64,000 nt of DNA, from positions 62,001-126,000 of the forward strand of contig NZ_BCWU01000011.1 of assembly GCF_001592365.1 (NCBI RefSeq). Direction: 5' to 3'. A program made the translations under genes and the position numbers. Source of the stretch: Gordonia hydrophobica NBRC 16057. Lineage in GTDB: Bacteria; Actinomycetota; Actinomycetes; Mycobacteriales; Mycobacteriaceae. Shown one piece after another: positions 1-9,500 of this stretch. The notes beneath the pieces were generated by a model that saw only the letters and a program-made list of their open reading frames with translations, ran no database searches and had not been told where the DNA came from. Each line of letters begins with the position of its first letter. Position 1 is the first letter of the stretch.

Positions 1-90
1 TCGTCGAATCGAACAGTCCCTGCCTTCCCCTGCAATAGCACCGGACCGGGGTGCTTCCACGACGCGGGAAGGGCGAAGAATCGCAAGAGA

Positions 91-125
91 AGGCGCTCCA
101 CCTTCCGCAGGGAGGTGGAGCGCCT
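91..125 (-). terminator. Terminator of the exported-protein cassette
   Basis: A perfect 12-bp inverted repeat (AGGCGCTCCACC at 91-102 and its complement at 114-125) encloses an 11-nt loop. It lies just 16 bp past the stop of the last minus-strand gene. On the minus strand it is followed by a modest pyrimidine run (TTCTCTT). This is best read as a rho-independent terminator for the minus-strand operon. Nothing convincing is coded in positions 1-90. Confidence 0.8.
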
Positions 126-140
126 CTTTATGACCGAAGA

Positions 141-611
141 CTATTCTTCGGTGAAGTTGACTGTCTTCACGTTGACATTCCAGCATATTTTCCAGCTGGA
201 TTCACTCTCCATAAGTCCGTATGTTGTGAGATTCGCTTGACTCTTACCGTCCTTCTCATAGGTCACCATAGCCGCAGCCAGAGCTTTCCCATCTTCAATA
301 GATACGTTGCGAACCTCATCAACTTTCGCACGGCCACGCTCTTTGGTAGATTCCTTCAGCTGCGCCACTATCGAATCTTCTTTCGCAGCTTTGAAATCCT
401 TCTCAAGTTGACCGCATGACATTTCCCCGATCACTTTGATATTGGCGTCGCTAAGCGCAGCCACATAGGAGGTGATTGCTTCCGTGACTGCTGCAGTATC
501 ACCCAATTCGGATGATCCGCCCTCTATAAGCGAGTAGGTGAGTGCAGATCCACCGATTCCAGCCGCCAGGACAAGCGTCGCCGCCAGTGCGGCTATCGCC
601 TTCTTATTCAT
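141..611 (-). CDS. Signal-anchored hypothetical protein (DUF4878-like)
   Basis: This 156-residue protein has a short basic N-terminus and one hydrophobic segment at about residues 5-27, then an extracytoplasmic domain. The domain begins with an AVTEAITSYVAAL helix and carries two cysteines, one in MSCGQL and one near the C-terminus in WKICWN. The overall form recalls the DUF4878/SnoaL-like secreted proteins of mycolata, but the family match is by pattern only. I chose the ATG at 611 over one 39 bp upstream because it begins at the hydrophobic leader and overlaps the preceding stop codon by 8 bp, a typical coupled arrangement. It is the last gene of a four-gene minus-strand operon. Function unknown; it may be exported or anchored facing the wall. 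Confidence 0.75.
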   Translation of the reverse strand: MNKKAIAALAATLVLAAGIGGSALTYSLIEGGSSELGDTAAVTEAITSYVAALSDANIKVIGEMSCGQLEKDFKAAKEDSIVAQLKESTKERGRAKVDEVRNVSIEDGKALAAAMVTYEKDGKSQANLTTYGLMESESSWKICWNVNVKTVNFTEE

Positions 612-978
612 TAGGTACCAACCGATCGAGTGCTTCGAATCCTGACTCACCGCTTCGCTTATACAGATCTGACATCTTGAACCCGAACAGATACCAGCCG
701 GGGTCGGGCGTCACCTCGGCATGAATTCGAGCAGAGTCGAACGATACGATCAGGAGAACCGGCATATTCTCGCGGACCCTTTTGAAGCCCGCGCCAAGGA
801 GACGGAGTTGGAGACGCGATCCACGTTTCGCTACCAGGAGCCCCTTTGAGGTGTGTGCAAGCTTCCAGCCCATGCGCGTGAGAGCGTCTGCAGCATCGGT
901 TTCCGAGAAACCTCCGACCGCCCAGTCCCGTGTAGCCACGGGTTCAATATCTTTTCCGAAATTGAATAATTCGCTCAT
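604..978 (-). CDS. Hypothetical cytosolic protein of the exported cassette
   Basis: This 124-residue protein lacks a signal peptide or membrane helix. It begins with ATG at 978, giving an ATGA overlap with the upstream stop. A second in-frame ATG at 984 is possible. The sequence has an N-terminal acidic part containing a TRMGWKL stretch, then a basic strand-rich middle (KRGSRLQLRLLGAGFKRVRE). I do not recognise the family. It lies between a secreted glycine-zipper protein and a signal-anchored protein and is probably translationally coupled to both, so a chaperone, immunity or export-adaptor role is conceivable, but this is inference from position only. Confidence 0.7.
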   Translation of the reverse strand: MSELFNFGKDIEPVATRDWAVGGFSETDAADALTRMGWKLAHTSKGLLVAKRGSRLQLRLLGAGFKRVRENMPVLLIVSFDSARIHAEVTPDPGWYLFGFKMSDLYKRSGESGFEALDRLVPNE

Positions 979-1703
979 CCCCATGCGTTCCAGGCTCCCG
1001 TGACTGCTCCACCGATCATTCCAGTGCCGGCTCCTACTGCGGCGCCGCCGACGCATCCTGGACCAGCTGTCGCGACCGCCCCGCCGAAGCAACCGGCGGC
1101 CATCCCGCCTGTCCCGCCCACGACTGCGCCTTTCATAATCTGCTTACCGGAATTGGACCCTGCGCAACTGCCGTCATCATTGCGCCATGTTATGCAGCCA
1201 GGGGACCACCACGATGCTGGCTTCATATTGTCGCGAAGAAACCTGCTGACCGGTGATGGTTCGACGGAGTCATCTAGGTTGGCGCCAGCGACAGGAGTGT
1301 CGGTAGCGGGGGCTGGAGATGATGCGCTTGGGGCTTGGGATCGTCCCGGACTCTGTTGCCGGGTCGGAGAGGGAACCGGCACGATCGGGGTCCCGTTACC
1401 AACTCCGGGGCCAGACCCTGCATCGCCTCCGATCACGGGTCCGTTTCCGCTCGGGTTCGTAGGCCGGCCAGGCGAAGTCGGTTGGGGCATCATCGTCGGG
1501 GGCGGCGTGTTGGTGGGCACGTTGATGCAGGGCCAACTCGGTCCGTACTGTTCACGCATCTGATCGCATAGCGCGTCAGCGCCCGCCGATGCGGGACCGA
1601 ATCCAGTGTTCGAATAACCAATTCCAGCCATTGCACTGGCTGTGATTAGGACAACACCGGAAGCCGCGGCCAGCCGCGAAAGCGTAGTCTTGAAATAGCT
1701 CAC
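975..1703 (-). CDS. Secreted Pro-rich protein with C-terminal glycine zipper
   Basis: This 242-residue protein starts at GTG 1703, 7 nt downstream of GAAAGGA-type ribosome binding sequence. A signal peptide covers about residues 1-27. A short Cys-containing segment follows (cysteines in ALCDQM and PCINVP), then some 90 residues of Pro/Ser/Gly/Thr-rich low-complexity sequence. A Cys-bearing segment comes next (SPGCITWR, GSCAGS). The last 50 residues are almost entirely Gly/Ala/Val in GxxxG spacing with two more cysteines, ending in GAWNAWG. Such glycine zippers insert in membranes or oligomerise, and are seen in some bacteriocins and surface lipoproteins. It follows the MspA-like gene by 15 bp. 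I do not recognise a named family; a wall-spanning or membrane-inserting secreted protein is the best reading. Confidence 0.78.
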   Translation of the reverse strand: MSYFKTTLSRLAAASGVVLITASAMAGIGYSNTGFGPASAGADALCDQMREQYGPSWPCINVPTNTPPPTMMPQPTSPGRPTNPSGNGPVIGGDAGSGPGVGNGTPIVPVPSPTRQQSPGRSQAPSASSPAPATDTPVAGANLDDSVEPSPVSRFLRDNMKPASWWSPGCITWRNDDGSCAGSNSGKQIMKGAVVGGTGGMAAGCFGGAVATAGPGCVGGAAVGAGTGMIGGAVTGAWNAWG

Positions 1704-1718
1704 AGTTTCATCCTTTCG

Positions 1719-2363
1719 CTAAAGTTTTTGCGGCTTACCGTACAGACTGAAAGTGTTGTCGGAGGTCTTGGTTCGCATCGCTAACCGAACGTACGACCTG
1801 ACAGCTGGGCGAGCTCCGACGCAGCCAGATATTTCTATTCGTACTCCCTCGAGGCGTGCACTCGCAGTCGAACCTTGGAGCGGCTTACTAGCGAACTCTA
1901 CGTCCTTGGTGACGCCGTTCTTGAGCGTCGTCGAAATGCTTGGAGAAACCTGCCCGCCGATAATCGCTGCAGGCGGCCAGCTTACGCTTAGCTGTGCACT
2001 GGGCCCTCCTGAGACGCCGAACTGAAGGCCGTCAAACTGCCATTGACACGACACTTGAAATCCCGTCGTTAGGATGGCCGAATCTACCGACGAACTTCCT
2101 GCTCCACTTATCGTCGCTACGCCTCGCAGATCGAGAAATGCTTCGTATGAACCATGCCCACGACTCAGTGCTGGAACGCTTCGCACGGCTTCATCCGACT
2201 TTGTGAGACCAACCTTCCAGCCGTCGTCTGAGTACTTGACGATCGACTTATCGGCGATCCTCGGCGCGGCACCCGCGATACTTTCACCACCAACAGCCAA
2301 GACCGGAAAAGCCATCCCGATAAACATGGCCGCAGCAGCAGATAACCTTGCGCGGCTCTTCAT
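1719..2363 (-). CDS. MspA-family porin homologue
   Basis: This 214-residue protein has a cleavable signal peptide (about residues 1-32, AGAAP-type end). The mature part resembles the mycobacterial outer-membrane porin MspA: an early GWKVGL strand, a GFQVSCQWQFDG strand equivalent to the GYQIGFP region of MspA, a GGQVSPSISTTL stretch matching the loop-strand after the periplasmic rim, and a YVRLAMRTKT...LYGKP end matching the conserved C-terminus. MspA proteins form octameric channels for small hydrophilic solutes in the mycolate outer membrane. An added cysteine pair (SCQW, SGCVGA) is not in MspA itself. First gene of the exported cassette; start ATG 2363 is downstream of a GGAGGGGG stretch with long spacing. 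Family good, actual pore function inferred. Confidence 0.8.
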   Translation of the reverse strand: MKSRARLSAAAAMFIGMAFPVLAVGGESIAGAAPRIADKSIVKYSDDGWKVGLTKSDEAVRSVPALSRGHGSYEAFLDLRGVATISGAGSSSVDSAILTTGFQVSCQWQFDGLQFGVSGGPSAQLSVSWPPAAIIGGQVSPSISTTLKNGVTKDVEFASKPLQGSTASARLEGVRIEISGCVGARPAVRSYVRLAMRTKTSDNTFSLYGKPQKL

Positions 2364-3293
2364 CTGTTTACTGACCCCCTCCTCATGCGCGCTTCTCGCA
2401 CGCTGTTTCGCAGCGTAGCCGGAGGTATCGAAACATTGCGCAGCCCCCCAGCAGCCCCTTACAGACAGGCAGAACCTATCGAAGTGTGCATTGCAGTTCT
2501 ATCACCCTTAGACAACAGTGGCAAACTCTGAGCAAATATCGGGCAAATAGGTTGAATGCGTCCTCAAGCATTCTTTGCTGGCAGATTTTCAATTATGAGG
2601 GAGGAGCAGCAGGTTCGTTCTTGAACCACGAACAAAAGCCGAGGGAGTCTGAGTGTCATCGGGGTTAGATCTGGCAGCCACCGGCAAATCGAACCCCGCT
2701 TGGGATCAAAGTCGCGTGTCCGGCGATCAAGTCCGTGATTCGCTCGCCATCAACCCCGTCGATCGGTCTCGATGATAGTGAGCCCCGAGAATAGAGGGCA
2801 TGCCATTCGCTTGCAGTTCCCTGGCCGACCTGGTTACCGAAGGGTCCCTTTCAGCCAGGAGACGAACGACACGTTATCAATGTATGAGTCTTGCGTTCCC
2901 CGTGCACCCACCCCAGATCAACAACGTCAACAGCATGTTCGGGTGGCAACCGCGGTGCCCGACCCACCGGTGGGGCGCAACGCATGCAGCCCCGCGGTGT
3001 CGAGCCGATCGACTAACGAGATCACCACCCATACCGGATCATCCTCAGGCAACCACTCCCGCATATCCGGAGGAAACAGGAACTCCTGATCACGATCCGC
3101 CGGTCGATACTCTTTCGCCGAGCGGACATTATCGCAGGTCAGAGCTCAATTAGGGTGCCGGCACTCCGACTAACCATGCAAAACACGCAGACTGCGAATG
3201 CAACAGCCCGATTTGATCTCGGCGGGTGCTGACGGGGACGCGAATCTCGCCAAGGCCGCTGCTTGCTGAGCGCGCAGGTGGACCCCGACAGAC
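2364..3293. other. Intergenic stretch with transposase debris
   Basis: About 930 bases without an intact gene. Plus-strand open frames at 2486-2668, 2772-3089 and 2800-3153 show no recognisable domain and lie over the transposase relic described separately. The first 100 bases presumably hold the promoter of the MspA-like operon, but no clear -35/-10 pair stands out. The stretch is visibly richer in A+T than the cell-wall block to the right, which fits past insertion or decay. Confidence 0.6.
2890..3138 (-). pseudogene. Transposase relic (DUF772/InsH N-terminal type)
   Basis: Reading the minus strand from about 3127 gives an in-frame segment with EYRPADRDQ, FLFPPDMREWLPEDDP, VWVVISLVDRLDTAGLHAL and RPTGGSGTA. 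This is the typical N-terminus of IS5/IS1182-type transposases with the DUF772 domain. The frame stops near 2925 (TCC then stop), while the next expected block (PNMLLTLLIW, then VHGER) continues in the other two frames. At least two frameshifts have therefore occurred. No start codon, catalytic DDE part or terminal inverted repeats remain visible. It is a dead N-terminal fragment of an insertion sequence. Confidence 0.72.
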
Positions 3294-3623
3294 CTAGTCG
3301 ATCTGCAACTCCCCCATCGCCTCCCACCCGTCGCCGTCGACCTGGCGGGAGATGATCCTGGGCGTCGACACCAGGTGCGGCCGCATCGCCTCGAGTCCCT
3401 TGGCGAAGTGCTCGCTGGACACGTGCGGACCGGCGCCGTCGTCGGTGAAGGCCTCGACCAGGACGTACTCGTTGGGGTCCTCGAGACTCCGCGACCAGTC
3501 GAACCAGAGGTTGCCCGGCTCGGCGCGGGTGGCGGCGGTGAACTCGGCGACGGCGTCCGGGAAGGTGTCGACGCTGGACGGCTTGACCTGGAACTTGACC
3601 ACGATGAAGTACATGGCCGCCAT
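3294..3623 (-). CDS. ABM-domain protein (antibiotic biosynthesis monooxygenase fold)
   Basis: This 109-residue protein fits the small dimeric ABM fold. It begins YFIVVKFQVKP, has AVAEFTAATRAEPGNLWFDWSRS in the middle and ends in the strand-helix part around EYVLVEAFTDDGAG and HFAKGLEAMRPHL. Family members include quinol monooxygenases (YgiN), heme-degrading IsdG-like enzymes and many stress proteins of unknown substrate; the substrate here cannot be told. Alternative starts are ATG 3623 and ATG 3614; neither has a strong ribosome binding sequence. It lies 10 bp downstream of the VIT transporter gene on the same strand, so the two may be co-transcribed. Confidence 0.85.
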   Translation of the reverse strand: MAAMYFIVVKFQVKPSSVDTFPDAVAEFTAATRAEPGNLWFDWSRSLEDPNEYVLVEAFTDDGAGPHVSSEHFAKGLEAMRPHLVSTPRIISRQVDGDGWEAMGELQID

Positions 3624-3633
3624 TGTGCCGGAT

Positions 3634-4371
3634 TCAGCCGACGGCGGTGCCGACGAGTGAGCCGATTCCGTAGGTCACCGCCATGGCGATGCTTCCGCCG
3701 ATGAGCATGCGCGCGGTCGGCCGCCACGGCGACGACTTTCCGAGGTAGGCGCCGAGCGCCCCGGTGAGCGCGAGGGCCACCAGGACGGCGATCACCGCGA
3801 CCGGGATCCGCCACGACGGCGGCGGGACCAGAATCGCGATGAGCGGCAGGAGCGCGCCGAGGGTGAAGGACACCGCCGACGAGAACGCCGCCTGCCAGGG
3901 GTTGCTGAGATCGTCGGGATCGATGCCGAGTTCGGCCTCCGCGTGGGCGGCGAAGGCGTCCTTCTCGGTCATTTCGGTGGCCGCGCGCTCGGCGGTCTCT
4001 GAGCTCATGCCCTTGGACTCGTAGATGTCGGCGAGTTCCGCGAGTTCGGCATCGGGCTGGTGTTTGAGCTCCCACTTCTCCTTGGCCAACATGGCCGACT
4101 CAGTGTCGCGCTGGGTACTGACCGAGACGTACTCCCCCAGCGCCATCGAGACGGCGCCTGCGGCGAGACCCGCGATGCCCGCCGTGAAGACGGGGCCGCG
4201 CTCGGCCGTCGCCGCTGCGACGCCGACGACGATGCCCGCTGTGGAGACGATGCCATCGTTGGCACCGAGCACCCCTGCGCGGAGCCAGTTGAGTCGACTG
4301 TTCAGACCCTCCGCGTGCGGTTCGTGACCGTGCTCCTCCGAGTCCGGTGCGGCCGTCTTCTCGCTGGTCAT
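3634..4371 (-). CDS. VIT/CCC1-family membrane transporter
   Basis: This 245-residue membrane protein belongs to the VIT1/CCC1 (DUF125) family of iron/manganese transporters and relatives. The first helices carry the family pattern RAGVLGANDGIVSTAGIVVGVA and GLAAGAVSMALGEYVSVSTQRD. A hydrophilic, Glu-rich cytoplasmic insert follows (residues about 115-170), then three C-terminal helices (SAVSFTLGALLPLIAIL, VIAVLVALALTGALGAYLG, MLIGGSIAMAVTYGIGSLVG). I chose ATG 4371 because the long upstream extension is not membrane-like and lacks conservation signals. It sits divergently beside the DUF2231 gene. Metal specificity is not readable. Confidence 0.9.
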   Translation of the reverse strand: MTSEKTAAPDSEEHGHEPHAEGLNSRLNWLRAGVLGANDGIVSTAGIVVGVAAATAERGPVFTAGIAGLAAGAVSMALGEYVSVSTQRDTESAMLAKEKWELKHQPDAELAELADIYESKGMSSETAERAATEMTEKDAFAAHAEAELGIDPDDLSNPWQAAFSSAVSFTLGALLPLIAILVPPPSWRIPVAVIAVLVALALTGALGAYLGKSSPWRPTARMLIGGSIAMAVTYGIGSLVGTAVG

Positions 4372-4500
4372 TCGTTTATCTTCGTCCCCGGTCAGGGCCT
4401 CGGCAAGCAAGGTTTGGCGTACCTGAACGAGCACCTGAAGGTTCCTGCGAATGTGCTGTGACGCCCCGACGTCGCGCCGGGTTCCCCGTACGCTCTTCCC

Positions 4501-4968
4501 ATGGAGACCCTCAACGGCCTGCCCGCTCATCCGCTCTTCGTGCACTTCGCCATCGTCGGCGTCCTTGCCGCCGGTCTCGTCGCCATCGCCGTCGCCGTGT
4601 GGCCCCGTGCCCGCACCGCGCTCGGTGTCTTTCCGGCGATCCTCACGCTCGTGACGCTGATCGTCGTACCGCTCACCACCTCGGCCGGCGAAGCACTGGA
4701 GAAGCGCTTCCCGCCGTCAGACACCCTGCAGAAGCACACCACGCTCGGCGACGAGCTCATCCTGTACGTCGGTCCGCTCTTCGGCCTCGTCGCACTGCTG
4801 TGGTTGCTCCGGCTTCCCGCCGTCACCCAGCGACTTCCACTGTCGGAGAAGGCGTTGACGATCATCGACGTCGTCGTCCGCGTCGCGACCGCCGCGGTCG
4901 CCGTCGCCGCGATCGTCATGGTGATCCGCATCGGAGACAGCGGCGCCCGCGCCGTGTGGGGTGGCTGA
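4501..4968 (+). CDS. DUF2231 integral membrane protein
   Basis: A 155-residue protein with four hydrophobic helices: FVHFAIVGVLAAGLVAIAVAV, VFPAILTLVTLIVVPLTTSAG, ILYVGPLFGLVALLWLL and VVVRVATAAVAVAAIVMVI. The N-terminal GLPAHPLFVHFAI motif with its two histidines is the hallmark of DUF2231, a family of predicted redox- or heme-linked membrane proteins with no firm role. A short soluble loop holds EKRFPPSDTLQKHTTLGDE. The gene is convergent with accD4, only 13 bp apart, with no obvious terminator between them. Confidence 0.88.
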   Translation: METLNGLPAHPLFVHFAIVGVLAAGLVAIAVAVWPRARTALGVFPAILTLVTLIVVPLTTSAGEALEKRFPPSDTLQKHTTLGDELILYVGPLFGLVALLWLLRLPAVTQRLPLSEKALTIIDVVVRVATAAVAVAAIVMVIRIGDSGARAVWGG

Positions 4969-4981
4969 TCGGGTACTACGC

Positions 4982-6562
4982 CTAGATTGGCATCAGGAAG
5001 TGCTTGCGCGGGTTGCGGAGCACCTGCTTGTCGCGCAGTTGCGCCAGGGCCTTCCGCAGTTGCAGCCGGGTCTCGGCGGGCTCGATGACCGCGTCGATGT
5101 AGCCGCGCTCGGCGGCGAGGTACGGGGTCGCCATCATCGCGTTGTAGAAGCTGATGAAGTCCTGCCGCACCTTGTCGGCGTCGTTCACCGACAGGCCCTC
5201 GGTCTGACGACGCGTCAAGATCGCGGCCGCGGACTCCGCGCCCATCACGGCGATCTTCGCCGTCGGCCACGCGAAGTTGATGTCCGCACCCAACTGCTTG
5301 GAGCCCATCACCGCGTATGCGCCGCCGTACGCCTTGCGCAGGACGACAGTGATCTTCGGGACGTCGGCCTCCACGTACGCGTACAGGAACTTGCCGGATC
5401 GGCGGATGGTGCCCTTCTGCTCCTCGGCCAGACCGGGCAGGATGCCGGGCGTGTCGACCAGGAAGATCAGCGGGATGCCGAAGGCGTTGCAGATGCGGAC
5501 GAAGCGAGTCGCCTTCTCTGACGAATCGGTGTCGATGGTGCCTGCCATGACGCTCGGCTGATTCGCGACGACGCCGACGCTGCGGCCGTCGACGCGGGCG
5601 TATCCGGTGAGGATGTTCGGCGCGAACAACTCGCCGACCTCGTGGAAGGCGCCGTCGTCGAACAGCCGGATGATGATGTCGCGCATGTCGTAGCCGGCGT
5701 TGTCGTTGTCCGGCATGAACTCGTTGAGGCTCAGATCCGACTCGGTGATCTCCGGCTCCAGGCCCGGGTTGATGATCGGCGGCTGCTCATGAGCACTCGA
5801 CGGCATGTACTGCAGATATTCGCGGACCCACTCGAACGCGGCGGCCTCGTCGGGGGCGACGTGGTGGATGTTGCCCCAGCGCGCCTGATTGTGCGCGCTG
5901 CCGAGATCCTCGGCCGAGATCTCCTCGCCGGTGGTCTGCTTGATGACATCGGGGCCGGTGACGAACATGTAACTCTTGTCCTCGACCGCGACCAGGATGT
6001 CGGTATTGGCCGGGGTGTAGACGGCACCGCCGGCACACTTGCCGAGGATCACCGAGATCTGCGGCGCCAGACCGGACAGGAGGTCGTTGCGACGCCCCAT
6101 CTCGGCGTACCAGGCCAGCGAGGTGACGGCGTCCTGGATGCGCGCACCGGCCGAGTCGTTGATGCCGACCATCGGGCAGCCGAGCTTGCCCGCCCACTCC
6201 ATCAGCATCGACACCTTGCGGCCGAACATCTCGCCGACCGTGCCGCCCATGACCGTCTGGTCGTGACTGAACGCCGCGACCGGACGACCGAAGACCAGTC
6301 CATGACCGGTGACGACACCGTCGCCGTACCCGGTCTCCCCCGCACCGGGCATCTTCGCCAACGCGCCGACCTCGACGAACGTCCCCGGGTCGAACAACAA
6401 CTCAAGCCGCGCTCGCGGCGACAGAATGCCCTTCGTCGCACGCTTGGCCACCGCCTTCGCACCACCCGGCTCCTGCGCCAGAGCCAGCTTCTCGCGCAGG
6501 TCGGCGAGCTTTCCAGCCGTCGTGTTCGCGGCCGGAGTCCCCGCTGCCGTCGTATCCGTCAC
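4982..6562 (-). CDS. accD4: Acyl-CoA carboxylase beta (carboxyltransferase) subunit AccD4
   Basis: This 526-residue biotin-dependent carboxyltransferase works with AccA3 and AccE5 to carboxylate long acyl-CoA. The product is the malonyl-type extender that Pks13 joins to the meromycolate. Both crotonase-like halves are present. The N-half includes [36 protein letters not shown] and [10 protein letters not shown]. The C-half includes [28 protein letters not shown] and [16 protein letters not shown]. The GTG start at 6562 follows GAGAAGG by 8 nt; earlier in-frame sequence lies inside pks13. It begins 20 bp after the pks13 stop, in the conserved fadD32-pks13-accD4 order. Confidence 0.97.
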   Translation of the reverse strand: MTDTTAAGTPAANTTAGKLADLREKLALAQEPGGAKAVAKRATKGILSPRARLELLFDPGTFVEVGALAKMPGAGETGYGDGVVTGHGLVFGRPVAAFSHDQTVMGGTVGEMFGRKVSMLMEWAGKLGCPMVGINDSAGARIQDAVTSLAWYAEMGRRNDLLSGLAPQISVILGKCAGGAVYTPANTDILVAVEDKSYMFVTGPDVIKQTTGEEISAEDLGSAHNQARWGNIHHVAPDEAAAFEWVREYLQYMPSSAHEQPPIINPGLEPEITESDLSLNEFMPDNDNAGYDMRDIIIRLFDDGAFHEVGELFAPNILTGYARVDGRSVGVVANQPSVMAGTIDTDSSEKATRFVRICNAFGIPLIFLVDTPGILPGLAEEQKGTIRRSGKFLYAYVEADVPKITVVLRKAYGGAYAVMGSKQLGADINFAWPTAKIAVMGAESAAAILTRRQTEGLSVNDADKVRQDFISFYNAMMATPYLAAERGYIDAVIEPAETRLQLRKALAQLRDKQVLRNPRKHFLMPI

Positions 6563-6582
6563 GCCAGGTACCTTCTCACTTC

Positions 6583-9500
6583 TCAAGAATTCAGTTCCAT
6601 CATGCGGCGAGCCAGGTCCGCCCCGACCTTCGCCACATGGGGTTCGTCGACGATGCCCAGGTGATCGCCGCCGATGTGCAGGATCTCCAGATCGTCGACG
6701 ACCTCGCCCCACCGACCGTCCTCGTCGATCTCCGCCCACTGCGGTTCGAGCTCGATGGCGCCGTCGTGCATCTTGTCGGCGCGGTACAACACCACCTTGC
6801 CGCTGTACGGCGTCGGGTTGATGCTGGTCAGCGCCCGATTGTCGATGAACGACGTCCGCTGGTGCTCGATGATCCCGCCGGGGATCTTGGCGTCGGACAT
6901 CGACATCATCTCCATGATGATGTTGAACTGCTCGTCGTCGTCGGCTTCCACCAGCCGGTCCATCGGCACCGGAATGTTCTCGTCGAGACCGTACGTCTTG
7001 ACCGCGAACGCCTTCCACCGCTCCAGTCGGGCCCGCTTGTTCTCCGGCGTGTCCGGCACGTCGTGACGGGGACGGACAACGTCGATGAGGCCCACGAAGG
7101 CGATCTCCTCGCCCTCCTCGCGCAGCACCTGGGCGGCGCCGTAGGCCAGCGCCCCACCGAGCGACCAGCCGACCAGGACGTACGGTCCATACGGCTGCAC
7201 CTCGCGCAGCTTCGGCAGATACTGCCGGACCCGCTCCTCGATGGTCCCCTCGACCCGATCGAAGCCGATCACCGGGATGTCCTCCGGTAGCCGCTTCACC
7301 AGGGCCTCGTACGCGGCGGTGTTTCCGCCCGCCGGATGGAACACCAGCATCGGCGTCGGATCGCCCGCTGCGGTGTCGAACGTGTGCTTGGGCTTGCCCG
7401 CAGCATCCGTCCCCACGCGCAGGAATCGGACGAATCCGTCGACGTCCGCGGCGTCGTCCATCTGCTGCCGGACGTAATCGGACATCTCCTCGATCGTCTC
7501 CGAATCGAGGATGTCCTCCATGTCCACCTCGCCGCCCGTGCGCTCATTGATACGGGCCGTCAGTTTCTCGGCCGTCTCCTCGTCGAGCACCGGCAGCTTG
7601 GTGAAGATGCCGCCCGCCGACTTGCCGGTCACGACGGCGTACGCGCCGAACGTGAGCCGCTCGGCGGCGTCGCGCGGCGGGACGTCGGAGCCTGCCGCCT
7701 CAGCGACGGCGGCCTGGTCGGTGAGATCGGGGGTGGGGGCGTGTGGTTGCGGTTGCGGTTGCGGCGATCTCGATACACCCTCGTCGCTACGCTCCTCGGG
7801 CACTCGATCAACGTGAGAAGGCGTCGCCACGGACTCGGGCACTCGATCAACGTGAGGAGACGCCGCCCCGGACTGGGCCGCCGCATCCTTCGCCAGCTCT
7901 TCGTCGATGTAGGCGTTCAGCGCCGCGGTGTCGAGTTCGCCTCCCGCGGTGGCCTTGTCGAGGTCGTCCAGTTGGTCGCGGTGCGTCACGGCAAAGGCTA
8001 CGAACTTCTCGACGTCGGTCAGATTGGCCTGACGCATCGCTTGCAGCTGGAGCTGCGGGATGTCGAACTCGTACTCCACACGGTTCTTGATACGCACCGC
8101 CATCAGCGAGTCCAGACCCAGTTCGATCAGCGGGATCTCGCGCGGCAGGTCCTCGGGGTCGTAGCCCATCGACTCGCCGACGATGGTCGCCAACCGATCA
8201 CCGACCGACTCACCGGAGTTCTCATCCCATCGGTTGCCGATGTCGTCGACCACCTCGTCGTCGACCACCAGCTTCTCGTCCACCAGGCCCGACGCCTTCG
8301 CCGACTCCGCCGGCGTCGACGTCGCGTCGACGGCCTGCGCCGCGACCCCGGCGCCGGTGACGGCCGCCTCGTAGAGCAGGGCGAAACCGCCCTGCGGACC
8401 GGCGTGTACGGCGACGGCGCCGCCACCCGGGTGGCGGGTGAACGTGGTGGTCACGGTCCCGTCGGACGGGAATGCCTGCACGGACTCCACGGCGGCGACC
8501 GCCGCGGCCGAGCCGAGCACCTGCTTCGCTGCGGCGAGCACCAACTCACGCGGATCGCCGACAGCGCTCGCGGCGACCTCCCACGCATGCCTGCCGTCCG
8601 GGAGCGCGACGTGCGCGCCCGGAACCGCACCCGACCCGGAACCGCTGGAGATGGTCGCATCGATCCAGTACGGCTTGCGCTCGAACCGCGTCCGCGGAAT
8701 CGGTGCGTAACGCTGATCGGGGCCGGTGCCGAACAACGACGCGACGTCGACGGCATGGCCGTGGACGTACAGCTTCATCAGCGCGTTGATGAGACCGTAG
8801 CTCTCGTCCTCCTTGCGGCGGAGCGTCTCGACGAGCTCGGCGTCGTGCACGCCCGCACCGAAGGTGGTGGCGGCGACCGAGATCAGAACGGCCGGGTTGG
8901 GCGAGAGCTCGACGAACGTGCGGTGGCCCGCCTCCACCGACTTCGCGATGGCCTGCGCAAACCACACGCTGTGGCGCAGCCCCTTGAGGAAGTACTCGAT
9001 GGTGTGGACGGTGCTGCCGGGCCGGTAGAACGCCTCGCGGTCCACCGAGCTGTAGAACCCGACCGACGTGCGTTCCGGCGTGATGCCGGTCAGCTCGTAC
9101 GAGAGCTCCCCGAGCAACGGATCCATCTGGGAGGTGTGGCTGGCGCCCTTGGTCTGCAGCTTGCGGCCGAGCTTGCCCTCGGACTCGGCGCGCTCGACGA
9201 TCGCGTCCACCTGGTCCACCGGACCGCCGATGACCGTGTGGGTCGGCGCGGCGTACACGCAGATCTCCAGGTTCGGGAAGTCGACCAGGACGTCGTTGAT
9301 GTCGTCGGCGCTGTACTCCACCAGAGCCATGTAGCGGACGTCGTCGCCGGTGAGCATCGACTCGCCCTCGCCCATCAGTCGCGAGCGCTGACAGATGACG
9401 CGGGTCGCGTCCTCGAGCGACAGCCCGCCGCTGATGTAGGCGGCCGACGCCTCACCCATCGAGTGCGGCACCAGGACGCCGGGCTCGGCGCCGTAATGGC

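Noticed and set aside
2772..3153. Plus-strand open frames of 105 and 117 codons
   Set aside because: They overlie the minus-strand transposase relic and have no protein-like features; coding potential comes from the relic's antisense.
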